From Bacteroidota bacterium (GTDB lineage: Bacteria; Bacteroidota; Bacteroidia; Chitinophagales; Chitinophagaceae): DNA of 49,212 bases. Location of the stretch: NCBI GenBank assembly GCA_013289175.1, contig JABDAN010000013.1, positions 8,998 to 58,209 on the forward strand, in the 5' to 3' direction. The notes under the pieces were generated by a model. The model ran no database searches. It was not told the DNA's origin and saw only the letters and a list, made by a program, of their open reading frames with translations. Of this stretch, positions 41,142 through 49,212 are shown piece by piece. The number at the start of each line of letters is the position of its first letter. Position 1 is the first letter of the stretch. Position numbers and translations under genes: made by a program.

Positions 41142-42503
41142 ATGAAATATATTCTTTCTGTCGCTTTTTTGGGGATACTCACGACCTCGGTCCTGGCTCA
41201 GCAAAAAGTAGTGGCTGATAAAATTGTGGGTATCGTAGGCGATAAGATCATCCTGAAATCAGAGATTGCCATTGCCAACGAAGACATCAAAAGAAACGGC
41301 GGCCAGGAGCAGGACGGTTGTACCATTCTGGACGGGATGCTGGTCCAAAAAGCGCTAGTCTTGCAAGCAGAGAAAGATTCCATTCCGGTGACCGAAGAAG
41401 AGATCGAAGCGGAAATCGATCAGAAAATCCGGTATTTTATTCAGCAATATGGTAGCAAGGAAGCCCTGGAGCAGATTGCCCAACGTTCGGTCTACCAGAT
41501 GAAGGAAGAATTTCACCAACCCATCAAAGAACAACGCCTGGCCCAAGGTATGCGCAACAAAATTGTGGAGGGCATCCGCATTACCCCAACCGAAGTCCAG
41601 GAATATTACGATAAGATCCCCAAAGACAGTCTCTTTTTTTACGAATCCGAGATTCAGATCGGTGAGATTGTCGTCTATCCAAAACCCAGTCGCGATATCG
41701 AACTGCTGGCCATTGATGAACTCAATGAATACAAGCAACAGGTGGAAAGTGGCGCCAAGCAATTTAAAACATTGGCTTCTTTATATTCAGACGATCCGGG
41801 AAGCAAGGACAAAGGCGGAGAATACCAGATCAACCGCCTCGAAAAACAGTGGGATCCCATTTTTCTGGCAGCCGCCTTCCGTTTAAAGGACGGCCAGATT
41901 TCTCCGGTCATCAAAACAAAATTCGGATACCATATCATTCAGATGGTAAGCCGCAATGGAGACGACGCCGTCATCCGCCATATTCTGCGCATTCCACAGA
42001 TTACAGAGCCCGAGTCGGCCGCAGCGATCGCCATGCTGGATTCTGTGCGAAAAGCACTGATCGCCAAACAAATTGGATTTGGTGAAGCAGTATTAAAATA
42101 CAGCGAAGACGAAAACGCCAAATTCACGGCCGGTATCCGTATGGCCAGGGACGGTTCCAACTACCTCAAATTCGACGAACTGGATAAAGAAACGACGATC
42201 CTGTTGAAAAATACCAACCTGCAGGCCGGTCAGTATTCCCAGCCCACTCTTTTTACCGATGAACGGGGCAAAAAAGGAGTCCGCCTCGTATACATGATTT
42301 CCAGATCCGAACCTCACCGCGAGAACCTAAAGGACGACTACAACCGCGTCGCACAACGGGCATTGGAACAGAAAAAAAACAAAGCCCTTCAAACTTGGTT
42401 TCAAGCCAGAATTGCCACCTACTATATCATGATTGACGGAGACTTCCGGGACTGCAGCAATCTTTCCAAATGGCAGACCCGACAGTTTATGACGGGCAAT
42501 TAG
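41142..42503 (+). CDS. SurA-like periplasmic peptidyl-prolyl isomerase/chaperone
   Basis: A 453-residue secreted protein with signal peptide ending SVLAQ. It has the SurA N-terminal chaperone domain (VVADKIVGIVGDKIILKSEI, then ILDGMLVQKALVLQAEKDSI, about 22-165), a first parvulin-type PPIC domain (about 170-275, LYSDDPGSKDKGGEYQINR and FGYHIIQMVSRNGD), and a second, more divergent PPIC-like region (about 278-395, IRHILRIPQ at its start). It helps fold and deliver outer-membrane proteins through the periplasm. It follows infB with a terminator in between, so it probably has its own promoter. A closely similar paralogue often sits next to it in Bacteroidota, but only one is present here. Confidence 0.9.
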   Translation: MKYILSVAFLGILTTSVLAQQKVVADKIVGIVGDKIILKSEIAIANEDIKRNGGQEQDGCTILDGMLVQKALVLQAEKDSIPVTEEEIEAEIDQKIRYFIQQYGSKEALEQIAQRSVYQMKEEFHQPIKEQRLAQGMRNKIVEGIRITPTEVQEYYDKIPKDSLFFYESEIQIGEIVVYPKPSRDIELLAIDELNEYKQQVESGAKQFKTLASLYSDDPGSKDKGGEYQINRLEKQWDPIFLAAAFRLKDGQISPVIKTKFGYHIIQMVSRNGDDAVIRHILRIPQITEPESAAAIAMLDSVRKALIAKQIGFGEAVLKYSEDENAKFTAGIRMARDGSNYLKFDELDKETTILLKNTNLQAGQYSQPTLFTDERGKKGVRLVYMISRSEPHRENLKDDYNRVAQRALEQKKNKALQTWFQARIATYYIMIDGDFRDCSNLSKWQTRQFMTGN

Positions 42504-42632
42504 TTGATGCAGATCATGGATTGTGCTAAAATCCGAGCGTCCCGTAAAAAATTCATGTACATATAGTAAATTACAGGTGGACGCCCTAGCATTATTGTCC
42601 GATTAACCAGCTGGTAACAGAAAATTCCGGAA

Positions 42633-43265
42633 ATGATCAGTATTCTAATTGCAGATGACCACAAGTTGATAAGAGAGACCTGGACGTTGATCTTAAATCG
42701 CGACTCCCGCTTTGAAGTCATCGGATCCTGTTCAAATTCAGAAGATGTGGTTAAGATGAGTGAGGCCATGAAACCCGATATCGTCCTGATGGACATCAAC
42801 ATGCAGCCCTTTTCGGGTATTGAAGCCACCCGCCAGATCCGAGACCGTTCTCCCGAAACCCGAATCATCGGTGTGACCATGCATTCCCAGCCAGCCTATG
42901 CAAAAAAAATGCTGCAGCTCGGAGCATCCGGGTATGTTACCAAGAATTCTTCCAAAGAGGAAATGGTCACGGCCATTTTGGAGGTATCGGCTGGTAAGCG
43001 TTTTCTCTGTGAAGAAATAAAAGGACTGCTCGAAGAAAACCAAGAGGAACCGGAAATGGCCACTGCCATCAACCTTTTGACCGAAAGGGAAATGGACGTG
43101 ATCAACCTGATTAAAAATGGCAGCTCTTCCAAAGATATTTCTTCCAAACTCAATATCTCCATAAAAACGGTAGAAGTACACCGCCACAATATTCTAAAAA
43201 AGTTAAAACTCAAAAACGCTGCTGCGCTGATACACTATATGTATTCGAGTACCCTTCCGATCTAG
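42633..43265 (+). CDS. NarL/FixJ-type response regulator (orphan)
   Basis: A 210-residue two-domain regulator. The receiver (about 1-120) has the acidic pair in ILIADDHKLIRE, the phospho-acceptor Asp54 in DIVLMDINM, the switch Thr in VTMHS and the Lys in GYVTKNSS. The LuxR-type helix-turn-helix (about 145-205) shows LTEREMDVINLIKNGSSSKDISSKLNISIKTVEVHRHNILKKL. It should bind DNA as a dimer after phosphorylation by a histidine kinase. No kinase gene lies nearby. It stands alone with 129 bases upstream. Regulon unknown. Confidence 0.93.
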   Translation: MISILIADDHKLIRETWTLILNRDSRFEVIGSCSNSEDVVKMSEAMKPDIVLMDINMQPFSGIEATRQIRDRSPETRIIGVTMHSQPAYAKKMLQLGASGYVTKNSSKEEMVTAILEVSAGKRFLCEEIKGLLEENQEEPEMATAINLLTEREMDVINLIKNGSSSKDISSKLNISIKTVEVHRHNILKKLKLKNAAALIHYMYSSTLPI

Positions 43266-43427
43266 TGCCTAGAAAGGATCTTCTTCCATTACAGCAGCCT
43301 CAATCTCAACCCCTAGCAGAGAAAGTCCGTTCAGCACCAAACCGCAACCAGAAATTACGCTACCTCTTTTTAAACGTCCGTAAAGCCTTTCCGGGTCCCT
43401 TGCTTTTCTTCTTTCATAAAATTCGAT

Positions 43428-43435
43428 TAACTTTG
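43428..43435 (+). promoter_or_regulatory. Candidate -7 promoter element for the PurF-like gene
   Basis: TAACTTTG at 43428-43435 matches TAnnTTTG exactly, about 100 bases before the coding start. A TTG at 43400-43402 could be the -33 element, though the 25-base spacer is slightly long. Confidence 0.4.
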
Positions 43436-43538
43436 CGCTTCCCTTTATCCAGGTGCTGCGACTTTTGTGGGTAGCTGACGCTGGATCTGGGAAATAGAGT
43501 GGGTTAACCCGGAACCGGGTGCCTTTAAAAAGAAAAAA

Positions 43539-45386
43539 TTGAGCGACGAAATTAAACATGAATGCGGTTTGGCATTCATCAGACTTCGTAAACCTTTCTC
43601 CTTTTATCTCCAGAAATATGGTACGGCATTGTATGGCTTAAATAAGCTCTACCTGCTCATGGAAAAACAGCACAACCGAGGCCAGGATGGGGCCGGTGTT
43701 GCCTCCGTGAAGCTGAACATTGAACTAGGACATCCCTTTTTGCACCGGATCCGCAGCAACAACAATCAGCCCATCGCGGATATCTTCTCCAAAATCAACG
43801 AGGAGATAAAGGATCTTGAAAAATATCAGCCGGATATCATCAAACATCCGGGTCTTTTAAAGGGTCATATCTCGGTTCTGGGTGAACTGCTTTTGGGACA
43901 CCTTCGATACGGTACCCAGGGCAAGAACAACGTTGAATTTTGTCATCCTTTTATCAAACGAGATACCATCCCTGCCCGAAACCTGGCACTGGCAGGCAAT
44001 TTTAATCTGGTGAACACCGATGAGCTTTTTGCCCTGATCAATATCGAGCCCGGAGAATTTCAAAAGCAGAGTGATTTGGCGGCCATGATGGAAGTGATTC
44101 ATCATTTTATCGTACAGGCTGATACAGAAATGCCCGGGGATCTGAATCTAAAACAGGTTTTACAAAAAGCCCTTCCGCTTTTTGATGGCGGTTTCACCGT
44201 CGGTGGTTTGGTTGGAAATGGAGACGGATTTGTTTTCAGGGATGCACATGGCATCCGGCCGGCCTATTATTTTGCCAATGATGAAATCATCATCGCAGCA
44301 TCGGAACGCTCGGCCATCCGTACCGTTTTTAATGTCGGAGAAAATGAGGTGCTCGAACTGATGCCAGGCAGTGCCCTGATCGCAAAATCTGATGGTCATT
44401 TCTCGGTTGAACAAATCATTCCCGCTAAAGAAAGGAGAGCCTGCAGTTTTGAACGCATTTATTTTTCCAGGGGCAGCGATGAAAAAATTTACCGCGAAAG
44501 AATTGCCCTCGGTTATAACCTCAGTGAACAGATACTCAATGCGGTAAACCACGACCTGAAAAACAGTATATTTTCCTTTATTCCCAATACGGCTGAAGTT
44601 GCCTTTTACGGCATGTGGAAAGGACTGGATGACTATTTGAAAAAAGTCATGATTGAAAGGATTCTTTCCTGGGGAAATGATCTGACGGAAGAAAGACTTT
44701 CTCAGATGATCAACCGCAAAATCCGGATTGAAAAAATTGCCACCAAAGATGTAAAAATGCGCACCTTCATTACGGCCGATGCAAGCCGAAACGAAATGGT
44801 GCAGCATGTCTATGATATCACTTATGGTACTGTGCAAAAAGACCAGGATACGTTGGTTGTCATCGATGATTCCATTGTAAGGGGTACAACTTTGCGGGAA
44901 AGCATTGTTCGCATGTTGGCGCGACTCGAACCAAAAAAAATCATCATTGTTTCCTCCGCCCCGCAGATCCGGTATCCGGATTGTTATGGGATTGACATGA
45001 GTAAACTCGGTGATTTTATAGCTTTTAAAGCCGCCATTGCGCTCATGCACGAACGGGGAAAAGAGCGGTGCCTGACCGACATGTATGAACATTGTAAAGA
45101 ACTCGAACGTACCGGACAGCTGCAGACGGAAAATATCGTCCGTCAGGTATACAAACCTTTTACCACCCAGGAAATCTCCGACAAGATAGCCCAGCTGATT
45201 ACCCCACCGGACATCAAAACACCGGTTGAAGTAATTTATCAGACCATTGAATCCCTTCACCAGGCCTGTCCGACCAATACCGGCGACTGGTATTTCACGG
45301 GCAACTACCCCACACCCGGAGGCAACAAAGTTGTCAACCGCGCCTTTATCAACTATATGGAGGGCAAAAACGTCCGCGGCTACTAA
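43539..45386 (+). CDS. Amidophosphoribosyltransferase-like protein (extended Bacteroidota form)
   Basis: A 615-residue protein combining an Ntn-type glutaminase and a phosphoribosyltransferase domain, as PurF. The start is TTG at 43539, placing the expected nucleophile Cys at residue 9 (MSDEIKHECGLAF), after a short propeptide. The glutaminase part includes LMEKQHNRGQDGAGV, LLGHLRYGTQGKNN, ALAGNFNLVN and VFRDAHGIRPAYYF. The PRPP loop TLVVIDDSIVRGTTLRESI lies near residues 437-455. PurF makes phosphoribosylamine, the first step of purine synthesis. At 615 residues it is about 100 longer than classical PurF, with an insertion between about 345 and 430 in the second domain. It could be the only PurF or a paralogue with a changed role. 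Confidence 0.85.
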   Translation: MSDEIKHECGLAFIRLRKPFSFYLQKYGTALYGLNKLYLLMEKQHNRGQDGAGVASVKLNIELGHPFLHRIRSNNNQPIADIFSKINEEIKDLEKYQPDIIKHPGLLKGHISVLGELLLGHLRYGTQGKNNVEFCHPFIKRDTIPARNLALAGNFNLVNTDELFALINIEPGEFQKQSDLAAMMEVIHHFIVQADTEMPGDLNLKQVLQKALPLFDGGFTVGGLVGNGDGFVFRDAHGIRPAYYFANDEIIIAASERSAIRTVFNVGENEVLELMPGSALIAKSDGHFSVEQIIPAKERRACSFERIYFSRGSDEKIYRERIALGYNLSEQILNAVNHDLKNSIFSFIPNTAEVAFYGMWKGLDDYLKKVMIERILSWGNDLTEERLSQMINRKIRIEKIATKDVKMRTFITADASRNEMVQHVYDITYGTVQKDQDTLVVIDDSIVRGTTLRESIVRMLARLEPKKIIIVSSAPQIRYPDCYGIDMSKLGDFIAFKAAIALMHERGKERCLTDMYEHCKELERTGQLQTENIVRQVYKPFTTQEISDKIAQLITPPDIKTPVEVIYQTIESLHQACPTNTGDWYFTGNYPTPGGNKVVNRAFINYMEGKNVRGY

Positions 45387-45446
45387 GAAAAGCAACCCGC
45401 TGTTTTCCCACTATATTTTCCAGGCTTTGACCCCTTTGGCTATACA

Positions 45447-45477
45447 ATAAAAAAAAGGTCCTCCAAAAGGAGGACCT
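45447..45477 (-). terminator. Terminator of the OmpA-family gene
   Basis: A perfect 9-base inverted repeat AGGTCCTCC/GGAGGACCT (45456-45464 and 45469-45477) with an AAAA loop, followed on the minus strand by a run of eight or more T. In the plus direction the T run is missing, so it mainly serves the minus-strand gene ending at 45505. Confidence 0.88.
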
Positions 45478-45504
45478 CTAAAATGATTTCGTATGAATTA
45501 AAGA

Positions 45505-46380
45505 CTAGTGCTTGGTTTCAAGCAGGTTGAAGAACTGATCAAGCTGTGGCAGGATCACGATTCTTGTGCGACGGTTGGCAGCACGACCTTCTTTGGAGTC
45601 GTTGGTCATGACGGGAAGAAATTCTCCACGACCGGCAGCAGTCATTTTCGCTGGCGGGATACCGTAGGTCTTGGCCAGAATACGAACCACCGAGGTAGCA
45701 CGTTTGCAGCTCAGATCCCAGTTGTCCAGCAATGGACCACTTCTGTAGGCTTTGTCGTCGGTGTTGCCTTCTACCATGAATTCCACGTCCGGTTGGTTCT
45801 TCAGCACGGCGGCCACTTTGGATAACACATCCTTGGCTCCTTTGGACACGATATAACTTCCGCTCTGGAAGAGCATCTTATCAGAAATGTCGATAAATAC
45901 GACACCCTTTTCAATTTTGATATTGATGTCTGAATCATTGCCGGCCGTAGCGCCTTTTAGATTCATCACCAGGGCCATGTTCATAGAATCCTTGTGAGCC
46001 ATTGCTTGCTGCAGATCGCGGATATATGCGTCTTTGGCACCAATGTTTTCCAGGGATTTCTTGATGCTCTCAGCCTGAGCGCCGGAGATCACAGACATGT
46101 CTTCCAGTTGCTTGAGGGCCTGGGTGTTGTTTTCTCTGAGGAAGGCAATTTGTTTGTTTAATTCGTCTACCTGTGACTGTAAGCCAGCCTTTTGTGAAGT
46201 AAGGGCGGCAGTCTGGTCGTTACAATTCTTCAGTTGACCCTGAAGTTTTGCATATTCAGCGCTGAGTGAATCAAAGCGGCCTTGCATCATGGCCTGCATT
46301 TCTTTAAATTTTTTGTTGCTCACACAGGAGAAAAGTAACAAGGACGAAACGGAGAAAAGTAGAATGTACCTAAGCTTCAT
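45505..46380 (-). CDS. OmpA-family lipoprotein with coiled coil
   Basis: A 291-residue lipoprotein. The ATG at 46380 is preferred to one three codons upstream because MKLRYILLFSVSSLLLFSC gives a standard lipobox with Cys19. A coiled-coil region follows (about 25-120, LSAEYAKLQGQLKNCNDQ and QSQVDELNKQIAFLREN). The C-terminal OmpA/Pal peptidoglycan-binding domain (about 150-285) shows MLFQSGSYIVSKGAKDVLSK, VEGNTDDKAY, NWDLSCKRATSVVRIL and NRRTRIVI. It would link the outer membrane to peptidoglycan. It stands alone, with a strong terminator downstream and a 290-base divergent region upstream shared with the DUF885 gene. Confidence 0.93.
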   Translation of the reverse strand: MKLRYILLFSVSSLLLFSCVSNKKFKEMQAMMQGRFDSLSAEYAKLQGQLKNCNDQTAALTSQKAGLQSQVDELNKQIAFLRENNTQALKQLEDMSVISGAQAESIKKSLENIGAKDAYIRDLQQAMAHKDSMNMALVMNLKGATAGNDSDINIKIEKGVVFIDISDKMLFQSGSYIVSKGAKDVLSKVAAVLKNQPDVEFMVEGNTDDKAYRSGPLLDNWDLSCKRATSVVRILAKTYGIPPAKMTAAGRGEFLPVMTNDSKEGRAANRRTRIVILPQLDQFFNLLETKH

Positions 46381-46672
46381 AAGAATCATTTTAAGAAAGT
46401 TAATGAATAATCGATATGCTGATAAAAATATATAAGGCTGACAGCAATTGTTGTACCAATCCGCTACCGGAGCTTATTTTATTTGATTAAAGGTGGTTTT
46501 GCTGAATACGATATCGGGATGCATAAGGTCAGGCGGATAGCCGGATAAGCAGCTTTAGTCCGGCGAAGATATGTGAAAAAATAAATCACAAAGCATTTCT
46601 CGGCCGAAAATTATTTAGATCTTCTTTTCGGGTTTCATGAAATGCTTAGCTTTAGTTCCCAAATTCACCCGC

Positions 46673-48481
46673 ATGAAAATTTCTTCATACGTATTGGTAC
46701 TGTTTTGCTTCTTTTTTGGTTCCTGCAAACTCATGCATACAGACCGGTCTGTGCCGGACAATAAGGAGCTCGGCCGACTCTTGGACAGCTACTACAACGA
46801 CCGCATGAAATACCTGCCTTTGGAAGCCACCCAGAACGGCGATCCCCGTTATAATGATCTACTTCCGGCTGATTTTACCGACAGTTATATGGACAGTTTG
46901 CGCGGTTTTTTCGGCGGTTATCTGCGCCAGATTCTTCTCTTTGATCGCGACCGGCTCAACGCAAACGACCAGATCAGCTACGATATATTTTTAAGGGAGA
47001 TGAAAATTTACCTGGAGGGACTGGATTTACATGTGACGATCAACGTGGTGACCATGCCCAATGTCCAGTATATGCCTTTTAACCAGTTTGAGGGCACGCC
47101 CTTGTTTTTGGGTCAGATGGGCAGTGGAAGCGGAATCCAGCCCTTTAAAACGGTCCAGGACTATAGAAACTGGATCCTGCGGGCGGGGAAATTTCAGGCC
47201 TGGGCCGATAGTGCAATTGTTTACTTCCGAAAGGGCCTGGCCAACGGGTATATCCTTCCCCGTTGTCTCGTAGAAAAAATGATTCCACAAATGCAGAACA
47301 TGGCTCAACCCGACCTGATGAAAAGCCTGTTCTACACGCCGATCAACAATATGCCGGACAGTTTCCCTGCGGCTGATAAGGCCCAGATCACCTTTGATTT
47401 GTCCAAAGTGATCGCCGTTTCTTTGATCCCCTCCTATAAAAAACTGGCAGATTTTCTCCAAAACGAGTACCTGCCCAAAAGCCGCAGCAGTATTGGATTT
47501 GATGCTTTACCACAAGGTAAAAAACTCTATAACTTCCTCATCCGTTACTGGACAACGACCGATAAGTCGGGCGAAGAAATTTATCAAACCGGACTGTCTG
47601 AAGTAAAAAGAATTCGCGATGAAATGGAAGAGACCAAGGCCAAAACGGGTTTTACCGGCAGCCTCCCGGCTTTTTTTGAATTCATGAAAACCGATGCCCG
47701 CTTTATGCCCTACCGGACACCGTCGGATGTGATCCATGCCTTTCAGGAGATTCAAAAGACCATCGATCCCAATTTGAAAAACCTCTTTGGGCATGTGCCA
47801 AAAATGAAATTTGAAATCCGTCAGACGGAAGCCTTCCGGGCTGCCAGCGCCAGCGCCGAATACAATCAGGGCGATCCCTCGGGGTCCAGACCCGGAATTT
47901 TTTATGTGCCGATCCTGGATGCGACCAAATTCAACACCACTTCAGGCATGGAATCCCTCTTCCTTCATGAAGCCATTCCAGGACATCATTACCAGATGTC
48001 GATACAACTAGAGGATACCTTGCTTCCCAAATTCCGGCGATTCGGATGGTATGGAGCCTACGGGGAAGGCTGGGCTCTGTATTCAGAATCCCTGGGCAAA
48101 GAGTTGGGCTTGTATACAGATCCCTATCAATATTCAGGTGCCCTCGGTGATGAGATCCACCGGGCCATCCGGCTGGTGGTGGATGTAGCCATGCATGAGA
48201 AAAATATGACGCGCGAGCAGGCCATTCACTATATGATGGAAAACGAAGCCATCTCTGAACAGGGGGCCACGGCTGAAATCGAACGCTATATCGGCAATCC
48301 TGCGCAGGCCCTGAGTTATAAGACGGGTGCCATGGTGATCCGGGAACTCAGAACCCGTTTTACCCAGGAGCTGGGAGACAGATTTAATATTGCCTCCTAC
48401 CACGATGAAGTGCTGAAGGATGGTTGTATGCCCTTGGATGTTTTTGAAAGTAAAATGGAAACCTGGGAAATGACTCAGTAG
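46673..48481 (+). CDS. DUF885-family lipoprotein, probable metallopeptidase
   Basis: A 602-residue protein. The ATG at 46673 is chosen over one at 46637 because it starts a lipoprotein signal peptide (YVLVLFCFFFGSC, Cys18). The family's conserved block LFLHEAIPGHHYQMS (HEAIPGHH at residues 432-439) is followed by the GEGWALYSESLGKELG block and EKNMTREQAIHYMMENEAI, giving the expected gluzincin-like zinc site. DUF885 proteins are helical and related to the M32/M3-type fold; several are thought to be carboxypeptidases or dipeptidases, but most are untested. Probable site is periplasm or outer membrane. Its end overlaps the convergent ComB-like gene by 7 bases. Confidence 0.9.
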   Translation: MKISSYVLVLFCFFFGSCKLMHTDRSVPDNKELGRLLDSYYNDRMKYLPLEATQNGDPRYNDLLPADFTDSYMDSLRGFFGGYLRQILLFDRDRLNANDQISYDIFLREMKIYLEGLDLHVTINVVTMPNVQYMPFNQFEGTPLFLGQMGSGSGIQPFKTVQDYRNWILRAGKFQAWADSAIVYFRKGLANGYILPRCLVEKMIPQMQNMAQPDLMKSLFYTPINNMPDSFPAADKAQITFDLSKVIAVSLIPSYKKLADFLQNEYLPKSRSSIGFDALPQGKKLYNFLIRYWTTTDKSGEEIYQTGLSEVKRIRDEMEETKAKTGFTGSLPAFFEFMKTDARFMPYRTPSDVIHAFQEIQKTIDPNLKNLFGHVPKMKFEIRQTEAFRAASASAEYNQGDPSGSRPGIFYVPILDATKFNTTSGMESLFLHEAIPGHHYQMSIQLEDTLLPKFRRFGWYGAYGEGWALYSESLGKELGLYTDPYQYSGALGDEIHRAIRLVVDVAMHEKNMTREQAIHYMMENEAISEQGATAEIERYIGNPAQALSYKTGAMVIRELRTRFTQELGDRFNIASYHDEVLKDGCMPLDVFESKMETWEMTQ

Positions 48482-49206
48482 ATCTTTAGTTTCCCATCTT
48501 CATAAATGGGCAGGACATTGGCCCGGTTGGGATCCAAACAATAGCGGATATCTTCTTCCAGACCATAGGACATGAGGCGACGATAATGAGAAGCGTTGTG
48601 CTGCTGCATGAATCCGAACAGATCCCCAGCCGCTTTGTTGTAAAGGGTGGCGGCAATATGGGACGCGTCACATTGGATGTCGTAGTGATGGCGGACTCTT
48701 TCTATCACGGCTCCGGCAAAAAGCGTATCCTCGATATTGATTTTATCTTTCCAGGCCGCACAGGCCAGGATGACATTATTTTTTTGCTGCAGGAGGTATT
48801 CAGTAACCGCGTCCAGGTTGGCAAAAGAACCGGTTACAATTTCGCGGGCGCCTTTTTCTAAGGCCATGTGAAGCAAACGCGTTCCATTGGTCGTGGTAAG
48901 CACCAGGATTTTTCCTTCTATAAATTCTCGGTGATATTCAAAGGGTGAATTGCCATAGCTGAGGCCTTCAGCAATTTGTCCATCCCGCTCCCCGGCTGTT
49001 ATGCAATTGATCTGGCGACCCAACTCAATACATTTGGCTACACTGTCCACCGGTACAATATAACGGGCACCGTTAAACAGGGCTGTGGCAATGGTAGAAG
49101 TAGCGCGCAGTACATCAATGATCACGACCGTTGCCTGCGATGCATTGTACAAATGCAGCAGGGCGGGAGACATGGATGTATACAAAAGCGGTTTGGTGTT
49201 CGGCAT
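48475..49206 (-). CDS. comB: 2-phosphosulfolactate phosphatase-like protein (ComB)
   Basis: A 243-residue protein of the ComB family. Family features are TSMSPALLHLY near the start, VVIIDVLRATSTIATALFNGA, TAGERDGQIAEGLSYGNSPFEY, ILVLTTTNGTRLLHMA and the late CAAWKDKINIEDTLFAGAVIERV. ComB removes phosphate from 2-phosphosulfolactate in coenzyme M synthesis in methanogens; in bacteria that make no coenzyme M its role is in sulfolactate metabolism or is unknown. The ATG at 49206 gives a full family-length protein, but the frame stays open for the few bases up to the window edge. Its 3' end overlaps that of the DUF885 gene tail to tail. Confidence 0.93.
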   Translation of the reverse strand: MPNTKPLLYTSMSPALLHLYNASQATVVIIDVLRATSTIATALFNGARYIVPVDSVAKCIELGRQINCITAGERDGQIAEGLSYGNSPFEYHREFIEGKILVLTTTNGTRLLHMALEKGAREIVTGSFANLDAVTEYLLQQKNNVILACAAWKDKINIEDTLFAGAVIERVRHHYDIQCDASHIAATLYNKAAGDLFGFMQQHNASHYRRLMSYGLEEDIRYCLDPNRANVLPIYEDGKLKIY

Positions 49207-49212
49207 GCCTAC

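Noticed and set aside
44160..45395. A 411-codon minus-strand open frame opposite the PurF-like gene
   Set aside because: It lies wholly antisense to a gene with clear glutaminase and PRPP motifs, and its translation shows no domain; it is a shadow caused by codon bias.

Overview
This looks like a chromosomal segment of a Bacteroidota bacterium, most likely a Chitinophagaceae-type member of the Chitinophagales. Evidence: a giant secreted protein with a type B (CHU_C) type IX secretion sorting domain, a DUF4834 protein, an extended PurF-like protein typical of this phylum, SurA-like and OmpA-like envelope proteins, weak Shine-Dalgarno signals, and a TAnnTTTG-type promoter in front of rimP. No rRNA, CRISPR array, prophage or insertion sequence was recognised. 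Two tRNA genes (Asn-GTT and Met-CAT) lie on the minus strand.

Layout. 1-2006: end of an FtsX/MacB-type permease and a PQQ-propeller lipoprotein (both minus). 2199-7359: accessory plus-strand genes (AraC-type regulator, FAD monooxygenase, RibD/DHFR-like reductase, small secreted barrel protein, serine hydrolase). 7619-10000: an 793-residue MacB/FtsX permease. 10160-16888 (minus): a compact, fully overlapping five-gene operon. 17620-21325: a CarboxypepD_reg-serine hydrolase fusion, a VOC protein and a maleylpyruvate-isomerase/DinB-like protein. 21496-24816: the T9SS cargo protein. 25364-28178: tRNA-Asn, hflX, an outer-membrane barrel protein, tRNA-Met. 28336-35205: an ECF sigma factor followed by four secreted glycan-acting genes (COG5368/GH144-like, GH43-like, SGNH esterase, GH3). 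35309-43265: HAD phosphatase, DUF4834, the rimP-nusA-infB translation/transcription operon, a SurA-like chaperone and an orphan NarL-type regulator. 43539-49206: PurF-like protein, OmpA lipoprotein, DUF885 lipoprotein and ComB-like protein.

The most interesting locus is 10160-16888. Read in transcription order it encodes a methyltransferase-like/winged-helix/adenylation fusion, an adenylation-carrier protein fusion (DltA+DltC in one chain), an SGNH protein with one N-terminal membrane anchor (DltD-like), an MBOAT acyltransferase (DltB-like), and a 45-residue single-pass microprotein whose last six residues are FHYLQW. That ending fits the F-x-Y-x-x-aromatic C-terminal acyl-shuttle hexapeptide of DltX. 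Every gene overlaps the next (20, 8, 4 and 1 nt). This is a Dlt-logic envelope acylation pathway in a lineage without teichoic acids; the acyl group and the acceptor polymer are unknown. The microprotein is too short for usual ORF cut-offs and would easily be missed.

Other points: a strong 12-bp hairpin fills the rimP leader just before the start codon; several genes appear to use TTG starts; the glycan locus has no SusC/SusD pair in the window; and two tRNAs have nearly identical bodies with different anticodons.
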